NCBI GenBank assembly: GCA_037447655.1
Contig: JBBHKE010001100.1
Span: 62,001-126,000 of the forward strand
DNA from: Zygnema cylindricum
Lineage: Eukaryota; Streptophyta; Zygnematophyceae; Zygnematales; Zygnemataceae
Direction: 5' to 3'
Length of the DNA: 64,000 nucleotides
Shown: one piece after another, positions 23,185-35,120 of the stretch
Layout of the letters: each line of letters opens with the position of its first letter
Numbering within the stretch: position 1 is the first letter of the stretch
Made by a program: the position numbers and the translations under genes
Notes under the pieces: model-generated
What the model was told of the DNA's origin: nothing
The model's input: only the letters and a program-made list of their open reading frames with translations
The model's database searches: none

Positions 23185-26100
23185 GGTGTGTAAGATGAGA
23201 CCATAGCCTTGATGTCATCACTACAATGTCGTCTGGGTTATGTATTCTGTGCCCGTATACAAGATTTTTATTCGAGATTTGTATTCGAGCTCCGTATTCA
23301 AGGTTTTTATTCGAGGTTCTTATTCGAGGTCGTTATTGTGTGTGAAAATAATTTAGTATTGGTTTGTAACTTTGGAGATTGGAATCGAGGATAATGAGTT
23401 CGCAAATGGGAGTGTCAAGTTGTCATCGTATCTATTGCCACTTTCTAATATGAATAATGTTTCTATTAACCCATATGGGCAAAAGGTTCAGTCGGGATTT
23501 TTTTACTGCATATCTTTTCTTGCTTGTCGTATGGGACATAATGGTCTTCAAGGTTTCAACTTGTGGAGACTGCAAGTCCGTTTGTGAATTTTTACTCAAC
23601 TTTTATATCGATAGAATGCGATGTTTACCTCACTTAAGCTCGGAGTAAATGCTATATCTATGTGACTTTTGTATCGGTCGATTTGCATTCACCACAAGGT
23701 GTGTCTCTTGTATTTTTTTGTGAATCATGGGATGATGAGATCTACTCTTTCCATCATTATTAGATGTAAACAGTAACATTTTTCAGGCAGTCATTTTCCA
23801 GGAAAGTACTTTTTCTCTTTACACGGTTTTCCAGTTTTCTATCGTGGTGTCACGATCGAAGAGTAATTCCGTTACCTCTCAATTTCTCCTCTCAGACCAA
23901 ACATCCATTGGTTAATCACAGAGTTTAATGCCTTCACTGCCCGATAAATGCTCAACTGTAAAAGTGGTGGGCAGTCTAATCAATCATGAGAGCCAAACTG
24001 GTTTGCGATTGGCAACTTTCAAAAAACAAAAGTTTACTGAGTCAGCAACACCATTGTTGCTTGTCATGTGAGATGGAATTAAATATAATATGAGAATATA
24101 ATATATAATGTAACATGAGATGCCTACGTCTTTGCTTTCTACGATCCTTCTTCTAAGGTACCTAGTCTTAAGATCCTCAACTAGTAGGAATTGCAATTCT
24201 TGACCAATCTAGTGATGTCTTTCAAGGAACGCTGTTTTCAAACGCGTGCCTTTTCTTTCCGGGATCATACGTCAAGTTTCGTACCAAGTTTGTAAAATTG
24301 TCATCCAATTTAGCGATTCACAGTGCAGATTTCGCACAATAGAAACAGTGATTAGTTAGGGATGCATACTGTACAGCATTTGGCGATTTTTGTGAGGGGG
24401 GCAAAACTCTCGAAGGAACACAATTATATTCTGCATTGCGATGTGTGCTGTTTTACTGTACTGTATGGCGATGATCTGCAATATATGAAATAGTTGGTAA
24501 GGTTTTACTGCTACCAACCGTTTTCCGCTACAAGTACCGTAATTTGTTCTATCTGGACCATTAAGGCTGTTTAATTGAAACAGGGAGCCCTCCTCATCTG
24601 CAAAAACGACCCGAACCCACAAGCACTTTCCATTCAAACAGAGAATTTGACCAATCATATTTGCTTCTTTTCTTTTACGACGTGCGATATTGGAAGAACA
24701 TGCTCTCTATTTGAATGGATAAGCAGCCTTAAGTCTTTGGGGGGATCAAGACGTTGCGAGACATGAGAGGCGCTTTTAAAAGTGAACCTATGTCTAGCAT
24801 AAAATCAGAGCAATAAAGCCAAAATATGAAACAAATTTTAGTGCCCGGGAATTCGGCCGCCCACTACTCTTTCCATGCAGCCTCACTTGGGACGTAGTTT
24901 CGACTGTTTAGATCCCTGTACTTCCGTCCCAGCCATGTATCCTTTCCTCTGCCTGCCTCTTCTCGCTCGTCGTCCTCTACCCCACCCTGCTCCTTTCCTC
25001 CCTCTCTTACCTCTTCCCCTTTCCCTCCTCCCCCCCTCCCCTTTGCGATTCCCTTCACCCTCCCCCTCCTCCCCTCCCCCTGACCTGTCCCTGTCCCTCT
25101 CCCTGTATTACTATGCATCGAGGGACTTCTTCGGTGTGATACTAGAATACTCAATGCATGTCATGTAGTATCATCATATGGTGATTTTCGAATGAAATTC
25201 CAAACAACAAGCAGGTCTAAACTTAAGGCGAAAATTCCCCCGTTGTATGAACTAATTCTGAAGGGCGTACGGTGTCGAAGTGTACGATCCTGTTATCTTC
25301 TGTTCCGGGGATACTATCATAGGTTAGCAAAAATAACGGCATTTAACATACACTAGTAGAATGATTGACAATTGCCATAAAGAATGCGTTGTTTGCTTTC
25401 AACCGTAAAGTTGTTTCTTTTTCAAAATCATTACAATGTCATGTCCTGCAGGGAGTGAGTGCTTCCCATAAATGCTCTGCTTAAATTGGACAGCCGTTGA
25501 AGATGTAAGGAACATGCAAAAGGTTGGTAGTTTATAACAAAAAATTCCTCGATAGTGTTGTTGATGATGATGATAATGATGATGATGACGTGACACCAAG
25601 AAGGCTTCATTGAAAAAATAAAGTTAACAACCAATTATTTGTCAATTACTTGAACTGAGAAATAAAGACATCGATACAGTTTGGAGTTTACATGGACAAC
25701 CTTCTTGTGACCTTTTAATTGTGCACAGAGAAAGCAGCACGATTTTGAGTAAACGAAGTTCCAGCACTGTAAAGAAAATGGAGGTTTGCAGGTAATACTA
25801 AACGGAGACCACGTAGTCAAAATTCTGGCAGTAGATGGGTTCCTTTAAAGTGATATAGTTTCAACCAATTACGACAAACACAGGAAGACTCTTGAATGTT
25901 GCTAAAACTTGTACAAATTAACAACTCTAGTGTCACAACCACGATTACACATACATTTGACAGATAAAATAAAGAAAACCTAAGACTGTAACGCTTTTTC
26001 TTTTAATGAGTCATCTCAGCTTTCAATGCATGTTGTATGGATACCCGCAGTTCTTTGATGCCAATTCCCTCTCTACTTTCTCCAATTCCCTGCGGCCCCA

Positions 26101-26278
26101 ACCAGCAATTCTTAAATGTATGAAGTTATAACTCTGAGTATTTTCGCTTAAGGGAACTGGAGTAAAAACAAGCATTAACAACTTTTATCATATTATCAGA
26201 AAATGATACACGTGTAAGGAGAAGGCAGGTCACCATGCAAAAAATAATCATGATTGACCCGATATTAATATGAGAACT
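23185..26278. other. Intergenic region between glutaredoxin and coiled-coil genes
   Basis: The two genes converge here. I see no further gene. Notable pieces are a pyrimidine-rich tract at 24940-25105, a GC-rich CCCGGGAATTCGGCCG string near 24843 and a short GAT triplet run at 25557-25590. Confidence 0.45.
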
Positions 26279-28338
26279 TCACCTTTTTTTTGCATCTCGT
26301 CTTCTCATGGCTTCCATCACCAACTCTTCGAGCTTGACGTTCTCATTCTGTAGAAATTGAGTTTCTTCTCTCCTTATTTTAATAACTCTTTGGATCTGGT
26401 CCACTTCCATGGCCACCTCATTCCGTTTTCTTTCCACTTTGTGACTTTCCGATTGAACGGAAGATGTGAGTTGTTCCACTGCAATTTTCAAGGAGGCCTC
26501 TGATTTGACCAATTCCTCGTTTTCCTTTTCAAGCTTGAGAATCTCTGGAGTGTCCCACGATGACCGCTCTTGAAAACGGAATAGATCGCCTAGTTCCCAT
26601 TTCAACTGATAGGATGGACCCAGGACCTCCGAGATTAATATAATGGTCGGAAATACAAAAAAAAAAAAAATGTACATAAGGTTTTTTTTCTAAACAGGCG
26701 AATGGTAAATGATCTGAGTACATGAAAAAAAAAGGTCGTAAAACAAAGGAATGTCGAAATGAGCAACGCATCATGGATAGGAAAACTTGATGATTTGGAA
26801 CAGCCCACTTTCGAGTGAGTAATATTCTGGCACATACTACTTATACAGATGATAAAAGCAATTCCAGCAATGTGCTGACAAAATAGGTCTCGAAATTTGA
26901 GCAATAGAGGAGAAAATACACTGGCCATTGTTATTGGTGTAAAGGAATTATTAGTGAAAATACAAATTACAATGAATAATAATAATATTTTAGTGCGGGG
27001 AGACTTGATACTTATAGTCCATTCACTTCTCAATATTTAAAGATTTTTGGTCAAAAAACTCAAACCGAATTAGTGTTATTAACACTAATAGCAATGTGCG
27101 GTGTTGTTCTCCCAATTCCTCAGGAGAAAGGAAGCTAAATTCGAAAACTCTAAAGTATAATGGCTGCAAGACAACTAAGCCTAACTACCTTCCTTTTGCC
27201 TTCTTCTCTTTCATCACTCCATGGTTTATCATCGCGGTTTTTTTTAAAATAATCTTATGATTTTATCATGGAGTTGATAAGGTTTTGGCCAACAATGAAA
27301 AACAGGGACCAAATCACAAAATACAAACCACAAAACTAATCCCGAGCAACTCAACATTATGCAACTTTGGAAATGCGCTAATGCCACAGTCTAATTATAA
27401 ACTTTCAACACTCACGATTTCCTTTCTATTTTTTTTTTGTTTGCATATAAAGCAAATGTGAAGATTTAGAACAGTGATTTCGATTCGCCAAGTACTTGTT
27501 CCCGTTGATTAGCGTGCCCTTCATTGCATTGACAGAAAATAAATAAATAGATAAATAAATCAATAAATAAAAAGAAAAATAAAAACAAAAAATAAAAAAC
27601 TACAATTATTAGACAGTGCAAAGAGAAACACCTCACCTTTACTACTCTTTCTTGAAGTTCATTTACCATGTGTTCTTGTTCTTTCCAGAATATGTCTTCT
27701 TTTTTAAGAAAAGCATCCATTTCATCTTTGTATTTTTTTTGGTTTGCTGCATGTTCGTCCTGACATGCCAGTAGTTCAGCGTATTCCTCTTCAAGAGCCC
27801 TGTAAAAAAGATTTATATCAAACATTTTTTAGTGAGATTTGCATCCCATACTAAAACATGTAGTCAATTCCTCTCGTACGTCAGTTGAGGCATGGCTATC
27901 CTATCTTTGAATGGCTTCTTGGTAAACAAATTTTAACGATGAATAATTGCCTGAAGGTTCAAAACATGTTAACACTTAGAATGGTTATGAATGTATAGAA
28001 TGTATAACATGGTAATTATACGTACACGATTACTGTCTAGTAATCACTGTAATTGTATAGAATAATATACTTTTACAGCGCAGTAACGCCCGTTACAGGG
28101 CTCGTATAATTCCCCTAAGAGTTAAAAAGCGCAGTATCCAGTTTCAATGTAAGGTTTCTCACTCCTTGGTCACTAGGGCTCTGTCACAATTCGCCTGAAG
28201 ACTTGAAACTCTTTGCTGAATCTCAAGACTAGTGGAAGTCAGAATGTTCTCCTTGGATTTTATACTCTCCATATCTCCAAGCATAAGAAATGTACGATTT
28301 TGTTTGCCTTTTTCGCCCGCGTTATTTTTCACTTCAAC
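26279..28338 (-). CDS. Coiled-coil protein, 3' part of gene, unidentified
   Basis: Three exons fit in phase on the minus strand: 28338-28163, 27799-27637 and 26605-about 26279. They encode about 220 residues rich in Glu, Lys and Gln with heptad-like spacing and almost no Pro or Gly. Typical segments are KENEELVKSEASLKIAVEQL and ALEEEYAELLACQDEHAANQ. The last exon either ends at TGA (26281-26279, after RRRDAKKR) or is spliced at the GT at 26282; I prefer the stop. The first listed exon starts at an acceptor (TTTTTTTAAGCAG), so a 5' part is missing from this model, although ATG codons at 28284 and 28272 could start a short form. I do not recognise the family; long coiled coils of this type occur in cytoskeletal and basal-body proteins, but nothing specific shows that here. 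Confidence 0.72.
26919..27103. mobile_element. CACCG-family MITE in coiled-coil gene intron
   Basis: Left end TA-CACTGGCCATTGTTATTGG, right end CTAATAGCAATGTGCGGTGTT. Interior ATTAGTGTTATTAACACTAA motif. It sits in the intron between exons 27799-27637 and 26605-26279. Confidence 0.72.
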
Positions 28339-29460
28339 CTGCTTAAAAAAACAAGAAGTAGCATCGCCAGTTCAAACTTATCCGGACATAACCTATTCAA
28401 TTATAATTACGCCTTTCTCTTTATGCAAGCAGATTCTCTTAAAAAACGTAACGTCATTTATCATTTTCTATTCACACCATAATTTTCCTGCAAATTTCGT
28501 GTGGAAGAAAGATAATTTGTTTATTCTGACCTGATTTATGAGGACAAATGACATCCAGCTTTCTGTTGTAATGTTTTGTCATGATATCAAAAAATACACC
28601 GAATACATCCACAACAAGTTCGACAATTGAGTGCTCCAATAGCAAGTTAATTGACAGTACTTAGAAAAATTGGAAAAAAAGTGGAACAAAAAGCTAAAAT
28701 ATCTTTATGTGTTGAATTATATTTGGTCCATTTGACTGCTCAAAGGCAAGTTATTCGATAGTAGTAGAAAAAATAGGAAAATAACGGTAAAGAAAGGAAA
28801 ATATCTTAATGTGTCGAACCATTAATTACCAAGCAAACCATAAGAATTCAACTTACTATTATAAGGAAAAACTGCAACAACCGGTGTGCTTTCGTTTTCC
28901 TACACGTGAATTCTATTTATGGCAATCGAATATTGCTGTAGGACTTGTTAATGCTGCTACAAAATGGTAGCGTAGATTTGCTTTGGTGAAAGAAACAATA
29001 AAGCAAAAACTTTTTTTTTGCTGGTTAGAAAACCGGACGGCATGAATCCTAGTTGAGGAATCAGTGCCACTGGAACCAGGTGACTACAGTTAACATTGAC
29101 AGCAGGTTTTGCAAGGTATAAAGGAAGCGGAGAAACAATCAAAGGTAAAAGCTACAATCAGGCAATGGAACTGAAAAAGGATTGGCACAGTTTGAAAAGC
29201 AAGAAACTTTCAATTTAACTTTAAGAGGACAGCGATGTTAGTTGGAGATACTTGCAGTTGTTTTTTGTATGCTTTGGGGAGCTAGATAGTATTCTGGACG
29301 TATTCTGAAACGGTACTGCACCTAATGTCTTCGAGCCATATCCTGATAATCTTTATTACTGTTACATTAAACAAAAGCTTAGGGTAATGTGCGTGATACT
29401 GGTTCTAGATGGTGTTGCAATGCCTGCGGTTAAAATCGGCTCGCAAAAATACTACAGCTA
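28339..29460. other. No recognisable gene
   Basis: The 5' exons of the minus-strand coiled-coil gene may lie here, but no exon with matching phase and clear splice sites could be supported. Confidence 0.35.
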
Positions 29461-29462
29461 CA

Positions 29463-29485
29463 ACTGTGAATCGTTATTAGTGTTA
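29463..29485. mobile_element. Lone CACCG-family MITE end
   Basis: ACTGTGAATCGTTATTAGTG is the left terminal repeat of the family. No matching right end was found nearby. Confidence 0.5.
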
Positions 29486-29535
29486 ATGTTTTGCTTTGCC
29501 CTTTTTCTAAAAGGGAAAAGCATTGTAGTCGCCTT

Positions 29536-29699
29536 CGTCTCTGGTGAAAACGAAAATTGATCGTTGATTGTTTTTGTGTAAGATCTTGAGCCGTTGAGTG
29601 TTTTGAGTTTTGATTGGCGTCTCTGGTGACAACGATAATTGATCGTCGATTGTTTTTGTGTAAGATCGTGAGCCGTTGAGTGATTTGAGTTTTGATTGG
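29536..29699. repeat. 82-bp tandem duplication
   Basis: Two copies, 29536-29617 and 29618-29699, both starting CGTCTCTGGTGA and ending TTTTGATTGGC, with a few differences. The 167-codon minus-strand frame across them is repeat-driven and shows no family motif. Confidence 0.85.
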
Positions 29700-30047
29700 C
29701 TTTGTCATGTTCCATTTTGATGTAATGAAAAGAGACACGTGGTACAATTCTATTTGTTGTATTTCGCGTGGTTGTAGTGGTATGATAAAAGGCCAAACAA
29801 AATCGACGTCACGCCAAAATGTCGTGATATCAATACCGGTTGAGTAACGTACAGTATCGTACTTTAAAATTTTGCGCGTGCGATCCGGGACATCACGCCA
29901 AGTTGTCGTTTTCTCAATATCCGTACACGCCAAAATGTCGTGTTATCAATACCGGCTAAGTAACGTACAGTATCGTACTTTTGATTTTTGCGCGTGCGAT
30001 CCCGTCACATCACGCCACGTTGTCGTGTTCTCACTATCCGTACACTA

Positions 30048-30261
30048 CACCGCCAATCGCTATTAGCGTTGTGTACGCTAATTCCGTCCCGCTTTTTTAT
30101 TTAATTATCAAATAGAATTATCCATACTATATAAACATAATCCTAATTCCTAATTAGAGTAAACGATTTCTTCGAAAAATTCCAAATTCCCAATTAGCGT
30201 AAACCACGCTAATTATTCGTATACGCTAAAAAAACTTCTATGCTAATAGCGATTGGCGGTG
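30048..30261. mobile_element. CACCG-family MITE (CACCGCC subgroup)
   Basis: Ends CACCGCCAATCGCTATTAGCG and GCTAATAGCGATTGGCGGTG flanked by TA. 214 bp, nearly the reverse-orientation twin of 13528-13743. Confidence 0.92.
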
Positions 30262-30407
30262 TACTGTTATTTCAGTGTTGGCGTGACGTACAATGTGTCG
30301 TTTGATCTATAGCGGTACAGAAACGTACAGTATCGCACTTTTAATTTTGGCGCGTGCGATCTCGTCACATCACGCCACGTTGTCGTGTTTCTAATATCCG
30401 TACAATA

Positions 30408-31074
30408 CACAGCGAATCGTAATTAGAGTAGATAACGCTAATTCGGTCGCCCTAAATTTCGACTCTATCACGTTAAATAGAGTAAATGATTCGACTTTTT
30501 TCATTATACTATTTAAGGTAAAGTTTAATTAGCGTAAAAAAATCTAATATAGGTTCGTTTTAAATAGTGTGGAGTACGGACAACGTCTTACTGTGCAAAA
30601 TTGTACTTTTATAAGTAAAAAGGTAAAAATAATAATTTAATAGAATCGCGCTCAAATTGCAATTAACCAAAAAAATAAATCGCATCGAAAAAAATCCATT
30701 CGCATAGCTCCATCTGTCGACAACATTATCGTCCGTGTGAACATTTACATGAGTTTACATGTGAAAAGTTTATAGTTAAACGACAACAGTATGAGTTGAG
30801 ACAAATAGTATATATATAAGACAAATAGTACTAACGTCATAATGACGTCAAAATATACGGGCTAACAGTTTTTGTATGTCTACATAATTTAGTGTTCATA
30901 ATTATAGCACGGATAATTATTGCAGACATAACCTAATATAGAGTACTTAAATAAATTAGAGTAAACTTCCTCTATTAAAAGATTCTATCACAATAATTAG
31001 CGTTTATAACTCTAAACATATTTTTTTGTTTTTTTACTTTAATTTTTTCTTTACTCTAATTACGATTCGCGGTG
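30408..31074. mobile_element. CACCG-family MITE (CACCGCGAATCG long subgroup)
   Basis: Ends CACAGCGAATCGTAATTAGAG and CTCTAATTACGATTCGCGGTG flanked by TA. 667 bp. The interior matches 47505-48120 along its length, including AATTAGCGT, TAAATAGTGTGGAGTACGGAC and TAACGTCATAATGACGTC. Confidence 0.9.
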
Positions 31075-31150
31075 TACCGTAATTTCTATGTTGGCGTCAC
31101 GTACGATGTTCGTATATGGTACACTGTACTATCGCATTGTACATAGTAAA

Positions 31151-31595
31151 GACCATGACGATGCCAAGTGGATGGTTTAATTCGTGTTTCGTTCATGTAG
31201 GGGGTTCGTTTAAGCGTAAAAGTTTAACATTAATTTGAGCATTCGATCTCAATCTACTGAACGATATGAATGAATGGACTGAATATATCATATAGTATTA
31301 AATATTTTAATGTTAAATCTAGAATACACATTAAACCATTAGCATTATTCAACCATTATTCGTTTCAACAAAATACTAATGGTTTTTGTTTATTTTATAT
31401 TAAGGTGTTGCATGTCTATTTTTTACATTTTTTTTGTATCAATACATAAAATCACAAAAGAGGAAAACAAAAAAAAAGACTAACAAAATAAATAACCACA
31501 ATACAACCTTGATCACATAACAAAAACGTAAAAAACAAATGTAAACATAACAAAGATAATAATAAGAAAAAAAAAACATCAGACTTAACTAGGAT
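31151..31595. other. AT-rich sequence, no feature seen
   Basis: Low-complexity AT-rich DNA that leads into the minisatellite; no gene or element ends recognised. Confidence 0.4.
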
Positions 31596-32125
31596 TCAAC
31601 CAACTTAGTCCAAAGACCTAGAAGGTTGGAACAACATCATTATCAGCTCAATGGCTGACTAACACTACAAACACATATTTTATATTATATTTTTTGATAG
31701 TTAGAATATGTTGATTGCTTTAAGTAATTTTTTTTGGTTTTTGATCAAGCACCTTGGTCGAAGACCGAGATGGTTGCATAAACATCATTATCAGCTCAAA
31801 GGCTGACTAACATTACAATCAATTATTATCTTTTTATTTTCGTTGTTTATTATAGTACATTGATTACTTTGAGTACTTTGTTTTTGTTTTTCTTTTTTTG
31901 TGATCAACCAACTTAATCCTAAGACTTAGAAGGTTACATAAACATCACTATCAGCTCGGAGGCTGACCAACATTACAAAGATTTGTTTTCATTCATTATA
32001 TTTGTTTGTTAGATTACATTGTTACTTTGATTTTTTTTTTGTTTTTTCAATCAACCAACTTAGTCAAAAGACTAAGAAAGTTGTTGAACATCATTATCAG
32101 CTCAAAGGCTGACTAACACTACAAA
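31596..32125. repeat. About 150-bp minisatellite with two hairpins per unit
   Basis: Four conserved cores, at 31596-31672, 31744-31816, 31902-31977 and 32049-32125, separated by variable AT-rich stretches. Each core has CTTAGTC-loop-GACTAAG (or a variant) followed by TCAGC-TCAAAG-GCTGA and then an AACATTACAA/AACACTACAA tail. In copies 2 and 4 the first stem is fully paired with different bases. Confidence 0.8.
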
Positions 32126-32211
32126 CATTGGTATATATTTTTATTTTTTAAATACAACACAAATACTTGACTACTTTGTTTCGTTGAAACTTGATTACTT
32201 TGTTTTTTTTT

Positions 32212-32277
32212 TTGAAATACAATACAAATACTTTGAATACTTTGTTTTTGTGATACTTTGATTACATCATCATCATC

Positions 32278-32309
<32 letters not shown>

Positions 32310-32667
32310 CATCATCGTCATCATCTTCATGATCATCAATATCATCATCATCATCATCATCATCATTACATCATCATCATCATCATCGTCATAATCATCG
32401 TCAACATCATCATCGTCAACATTATCATCATCATCGTCGTCATCATCATCATCATTACATCATCATCATCATTATCATCACCATCACCATCATCATCATC
32501 ATTACATCATCATTACATCATCATCATCATTACATCATAATCATCAACAACATCATCATCATTACATAATGGTTTTTTTTTTAGATACAATACAAATACT
32601 TTGAATACTTTGTTTTGGTGATACTTTGATTACGTCATCATCATCATCGTCATCATTATCATCATTA

Positions 32668-32724
<57 letters not shown>

Positions 32725-33065
32725 TGTCATCATCATCGTCAACATCATTACATCATTGTCACCATCATCATTACATCACATCATCGTCACCATCATTGTC
32801 ATCATTATCATCATCATCATACATCGTCAACATCATCACCATCATTATCATCATCATCATCATCATCATCATTACATCATCATCATGATTGTCACCATCA
32901 TCATCATCATCATCATCGTCATCGTCATCATCATCATTATCATCATCATCATCATTGTCACCATCATCGTCAACATCATCATCATCATTATCATCGATAC
33001 ATCATTATCATCATCATCATTACATCATCACCACATCATCATCATCATCATCATCATCATCGTCG

Positions 33066-33097
<32 letters not shown>

Positions 33098-33240
33098 TTC
33101 ATAACATCACCACCATCAACAACATCACCAACAACATCATCATCATCATCATCGTCATCAATATCATCATCATCGTCGTCAACATTATCATCATTATTAT
33201 TATCATCATCATTATCTTCTTCATCATCATCATCATCATA
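32212..33240. repeat. (TCA)n triplet array
   Basis: About 1 kb of TCA/ATC triplets with TCG, TTA and ACC variants, in two blocks (32265-32570 and 32636-33240). Each block is preceded by a copy of ATACAATACAAATACTTTGA, so the whole is a higher-order repeat. The long His-, Ser- or Ile-rich frames across it are artefacts. Confidence 0.95.
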
Positions 33241-33451
33241 CATTTTATTTAATAGATACCGCTTAAAGTAAACTATCACTAGAACTTCCCACCAGAGGCT
33301 AATAAACTTATTTTTATAAACGTAGCTTAAAATAAAAATAGAACTAAAATTTCTTACTAATATCTTCGTTGTATAATGTCCCCTAGCCATCATTCCATGA
33401 GGGGTCGTATCCTCTTTCGTCACAAACTTGTAGGGTTTTTCTTAAGGGCAT

Positions 33452-33935
33452 AGACTCCAAGCATCACTTTCACCTTGTCCACTAAAGGCAACCAAAAAGA
33501 CAAACGACCGTTTAAATATAGCATGAATTTGTGAACATAGCAAACAACAGAAACGTAATGAAATTTAGATACATAATACATTGTTCATACAAACCATATA
33601 AATTGTGAACACTACATGCGACATAAATTTGTGTTTATTACATGCAATGGAAATTTGTGAATATTTAAGCGTCACTCTCGCCTTGTCCCCTAAAGATCCA
33701 AAAGGAAAAAAAACCATTTAAATATATAAAGTGGTAAGCACACTATGCGGTACAAATGTTGTGATGTTTAGATGTTATACAACTAATAAACATTAAACAA
33801 TAAACTTGAGTATACTTTTTATGCTACAATATAAACTCGTGAACCTTGTAATATTGCATACAATAGAAAATTGGGAATATTCGAGCATCACTATTGCTTT
33901 GTCGAAAGGGGAAATCAAAAGGAAAAACAACCTCT
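33452..33935. repeat. About 208-bp degenerate tandem repeat
   Basis: Three units start with AGC(A/G)TCACT-T-GC-TTGTC at about 33456, 33665 and 33873, each followed by an A-rich stretch and TTTAAATATA-like or GAACA-like blocks. Confidence 0.6.
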
Positions 33936-34099
33936 CAACATGTCAAATTGCAAATTTAACATATCCGTCTGTGTCTCATGGGGCGTATAATTTGTTTATT
34001 CATATAATATGAACTAGTGAACACTACTGCGATAAAAAACTTGTAAGCAAGAGATATAATACAACTTGCAAACATCAAACAAATACCTGTGTACCTTGT

Positions 34100-34680
34100 G
34101 TACGTTGTGTACATTTTAACACTAATAATTAGCACATTAAAACAATTAGATATAAATGTTAAAATATATGATGTAATAGTTAGTTATCACATTAAAAATC
34201 AACACATTATAATATATAACTAGTTATAACTCTAATGATATAACAGTTGGATTAAACCTACTATAATAAGTATAATGTGTATAGTATAGCAGTTAGATGT
34301 AAATGTTTAGATGTAAAATTTATAATGCATGCAATGTCACAGTTAGTTAAGGTATACAATATCACAGTTAGTTAACATTGTAGTAATTAACACATTATCA
34401 CGGTTAGATATTAAATTTGTAATATTTACAAAACAACAATTAGATATAACTGTTAATTAAGTAATAGTTTATTATAGTGTAATAATTAGCATATTATAGC
34501 AGTTAGATATAATTGTTATAATTAATAAATTATAACAGCTAGATACAGTTGTTATGCTTAGTATAATACAATAGTTACATATAACAACTGTGATTATAAA
34601 TAAAATATTATAGTTATAATATAGTTGTTATAATAACCAAAATATACCACCTACATACAATTGTTATAATTGCCATAATC
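34100..34680. repeat. AT-rich degenerate repeat
   Basis: Many imperfect copies of an ACAGTTAGATATAACTGTTA-like unit, in both orientations, with TTATAATA spacers. No gene. Confidence 0.6.
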
Positions 34681-34804
34681 TAATGTTGGAAGAATGTCCA
34701 CTTCGAACTCCACACGTGTGTATCGCAGTAAATGCTGGTAAATCCAGTGCGCCGTTCATTGCCGTAAATTCGGTTTCAGGCACTTGCATGCACAATCGGC
34801 CGGG

Positions 34805-34859
34805 TAACTCAGTTGGTGGAGCTAGTGTATGTCTAACACAAGGTCTTGGGTTTGATCTC
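34805..34859 (+). promoter_or_regulatory. tRNA-like A and B boxes inside the TRIM LTR
   Basis: TAACTCAGTTGG (34805-34816) fits the A-box consensus TRGCNNAGYNGG at 11 of 12 positions. GGTTTGATCTC (34849-34859) fits the B box GGTTCGANNCC at 9 of 11. A GTGT/ACAC stem lies between them, but the acceptor and T stems are poor, so this is not an intact tRNA gene. Confidence 0.6.
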
Positions 34860-34932
34860 GGGCTTAGCCATTTAACCAAAGTTTTCACTTTGGCGTCCCA
34901 TGCGATATGTTGAATATCGTCGATCCTCAATA

Positions 34933-34944
34933 TGGTATCAAAGC
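34933..34944 (+). promoter_or_regulatory. Primer-binding site, initiator tRNA 3' end
   Basis: TGGTATCAAAGC differs at one base from TGGTATCAGAGC, the common plant retroelement site complementary to the 3' end of initiator methionine tRNA. It starts three bases after the left LTR. Confidence 0.65.
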
Positions 34945-35120
34945 TAGGGGGCGTTGGCAAGCCACACGAGATGGATTACATCGTGAGGGGGTGGGTTGAA
35001 GGAATGTCCACTTTGGACTCCACACGTGTGTATCGCAGTAAATGTTGGTTACGCCAGTTCGCCGTTCATTGCCGTAAATTCAAGCAATGAATTCAAGCGC
35101 TTGCATGCACAATCGGCCAG

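Larger units (their letters stand above)
29812..31150. repeat. About 117-bp satellite with MITE insertions
   Basis: Four copies of a unit containing AACGTACAGTATCG and GCGCGTGCGATC: about 29812-29930, 29931-30046, 30264-30406 and a partial one from 31078. Copies 2 and 3 are separated by MITE 30048-30261, and copies 3 and 4 by MITE 30408-31074. Confidence 0.8.
34684..35120 (+). mobile_element. TRIM-like short retroelement
   Basis: A 246-bp LTR (34684-34929, TGTTGGAAG to TCCTCA), then the primer site TGGTATCAAAGC (34933-34944), a 40-bp centre, a purine tract GAGGGGGTGGG (34985-34995) and a second, truncated LTR (34996-35120) that matches the first 120 bp of the left one. No coding capacity. 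The order LTR, PBS, PPT, LTR is that of TRIM elements. The right LTR lacks the part with the tRNA-like boxes. The target duplication cannot be read because the right end is lost. Confidence 0.7.

Noticed and set aside
29430-29933. 167-codon minus-strand protein gene
   Set aside because: It spans two copies of an 82-bp tandem repeat and a MITE end, and its duplicated peptide follows from that.
32626-33423. Long His-, Ser-, Ile- or Asp-rich open frames
   Set aside because: They are translations of the TCA triplet array; all frames stay open because of the repeat, and no start context, introns or conserved parts exist.
34798-34872. Functional tRNA gene
   Set aside because: A and B boxes are good, but the acceptor and T stems do not pair and no 3' terminator follows, so it is only tRNA-like.
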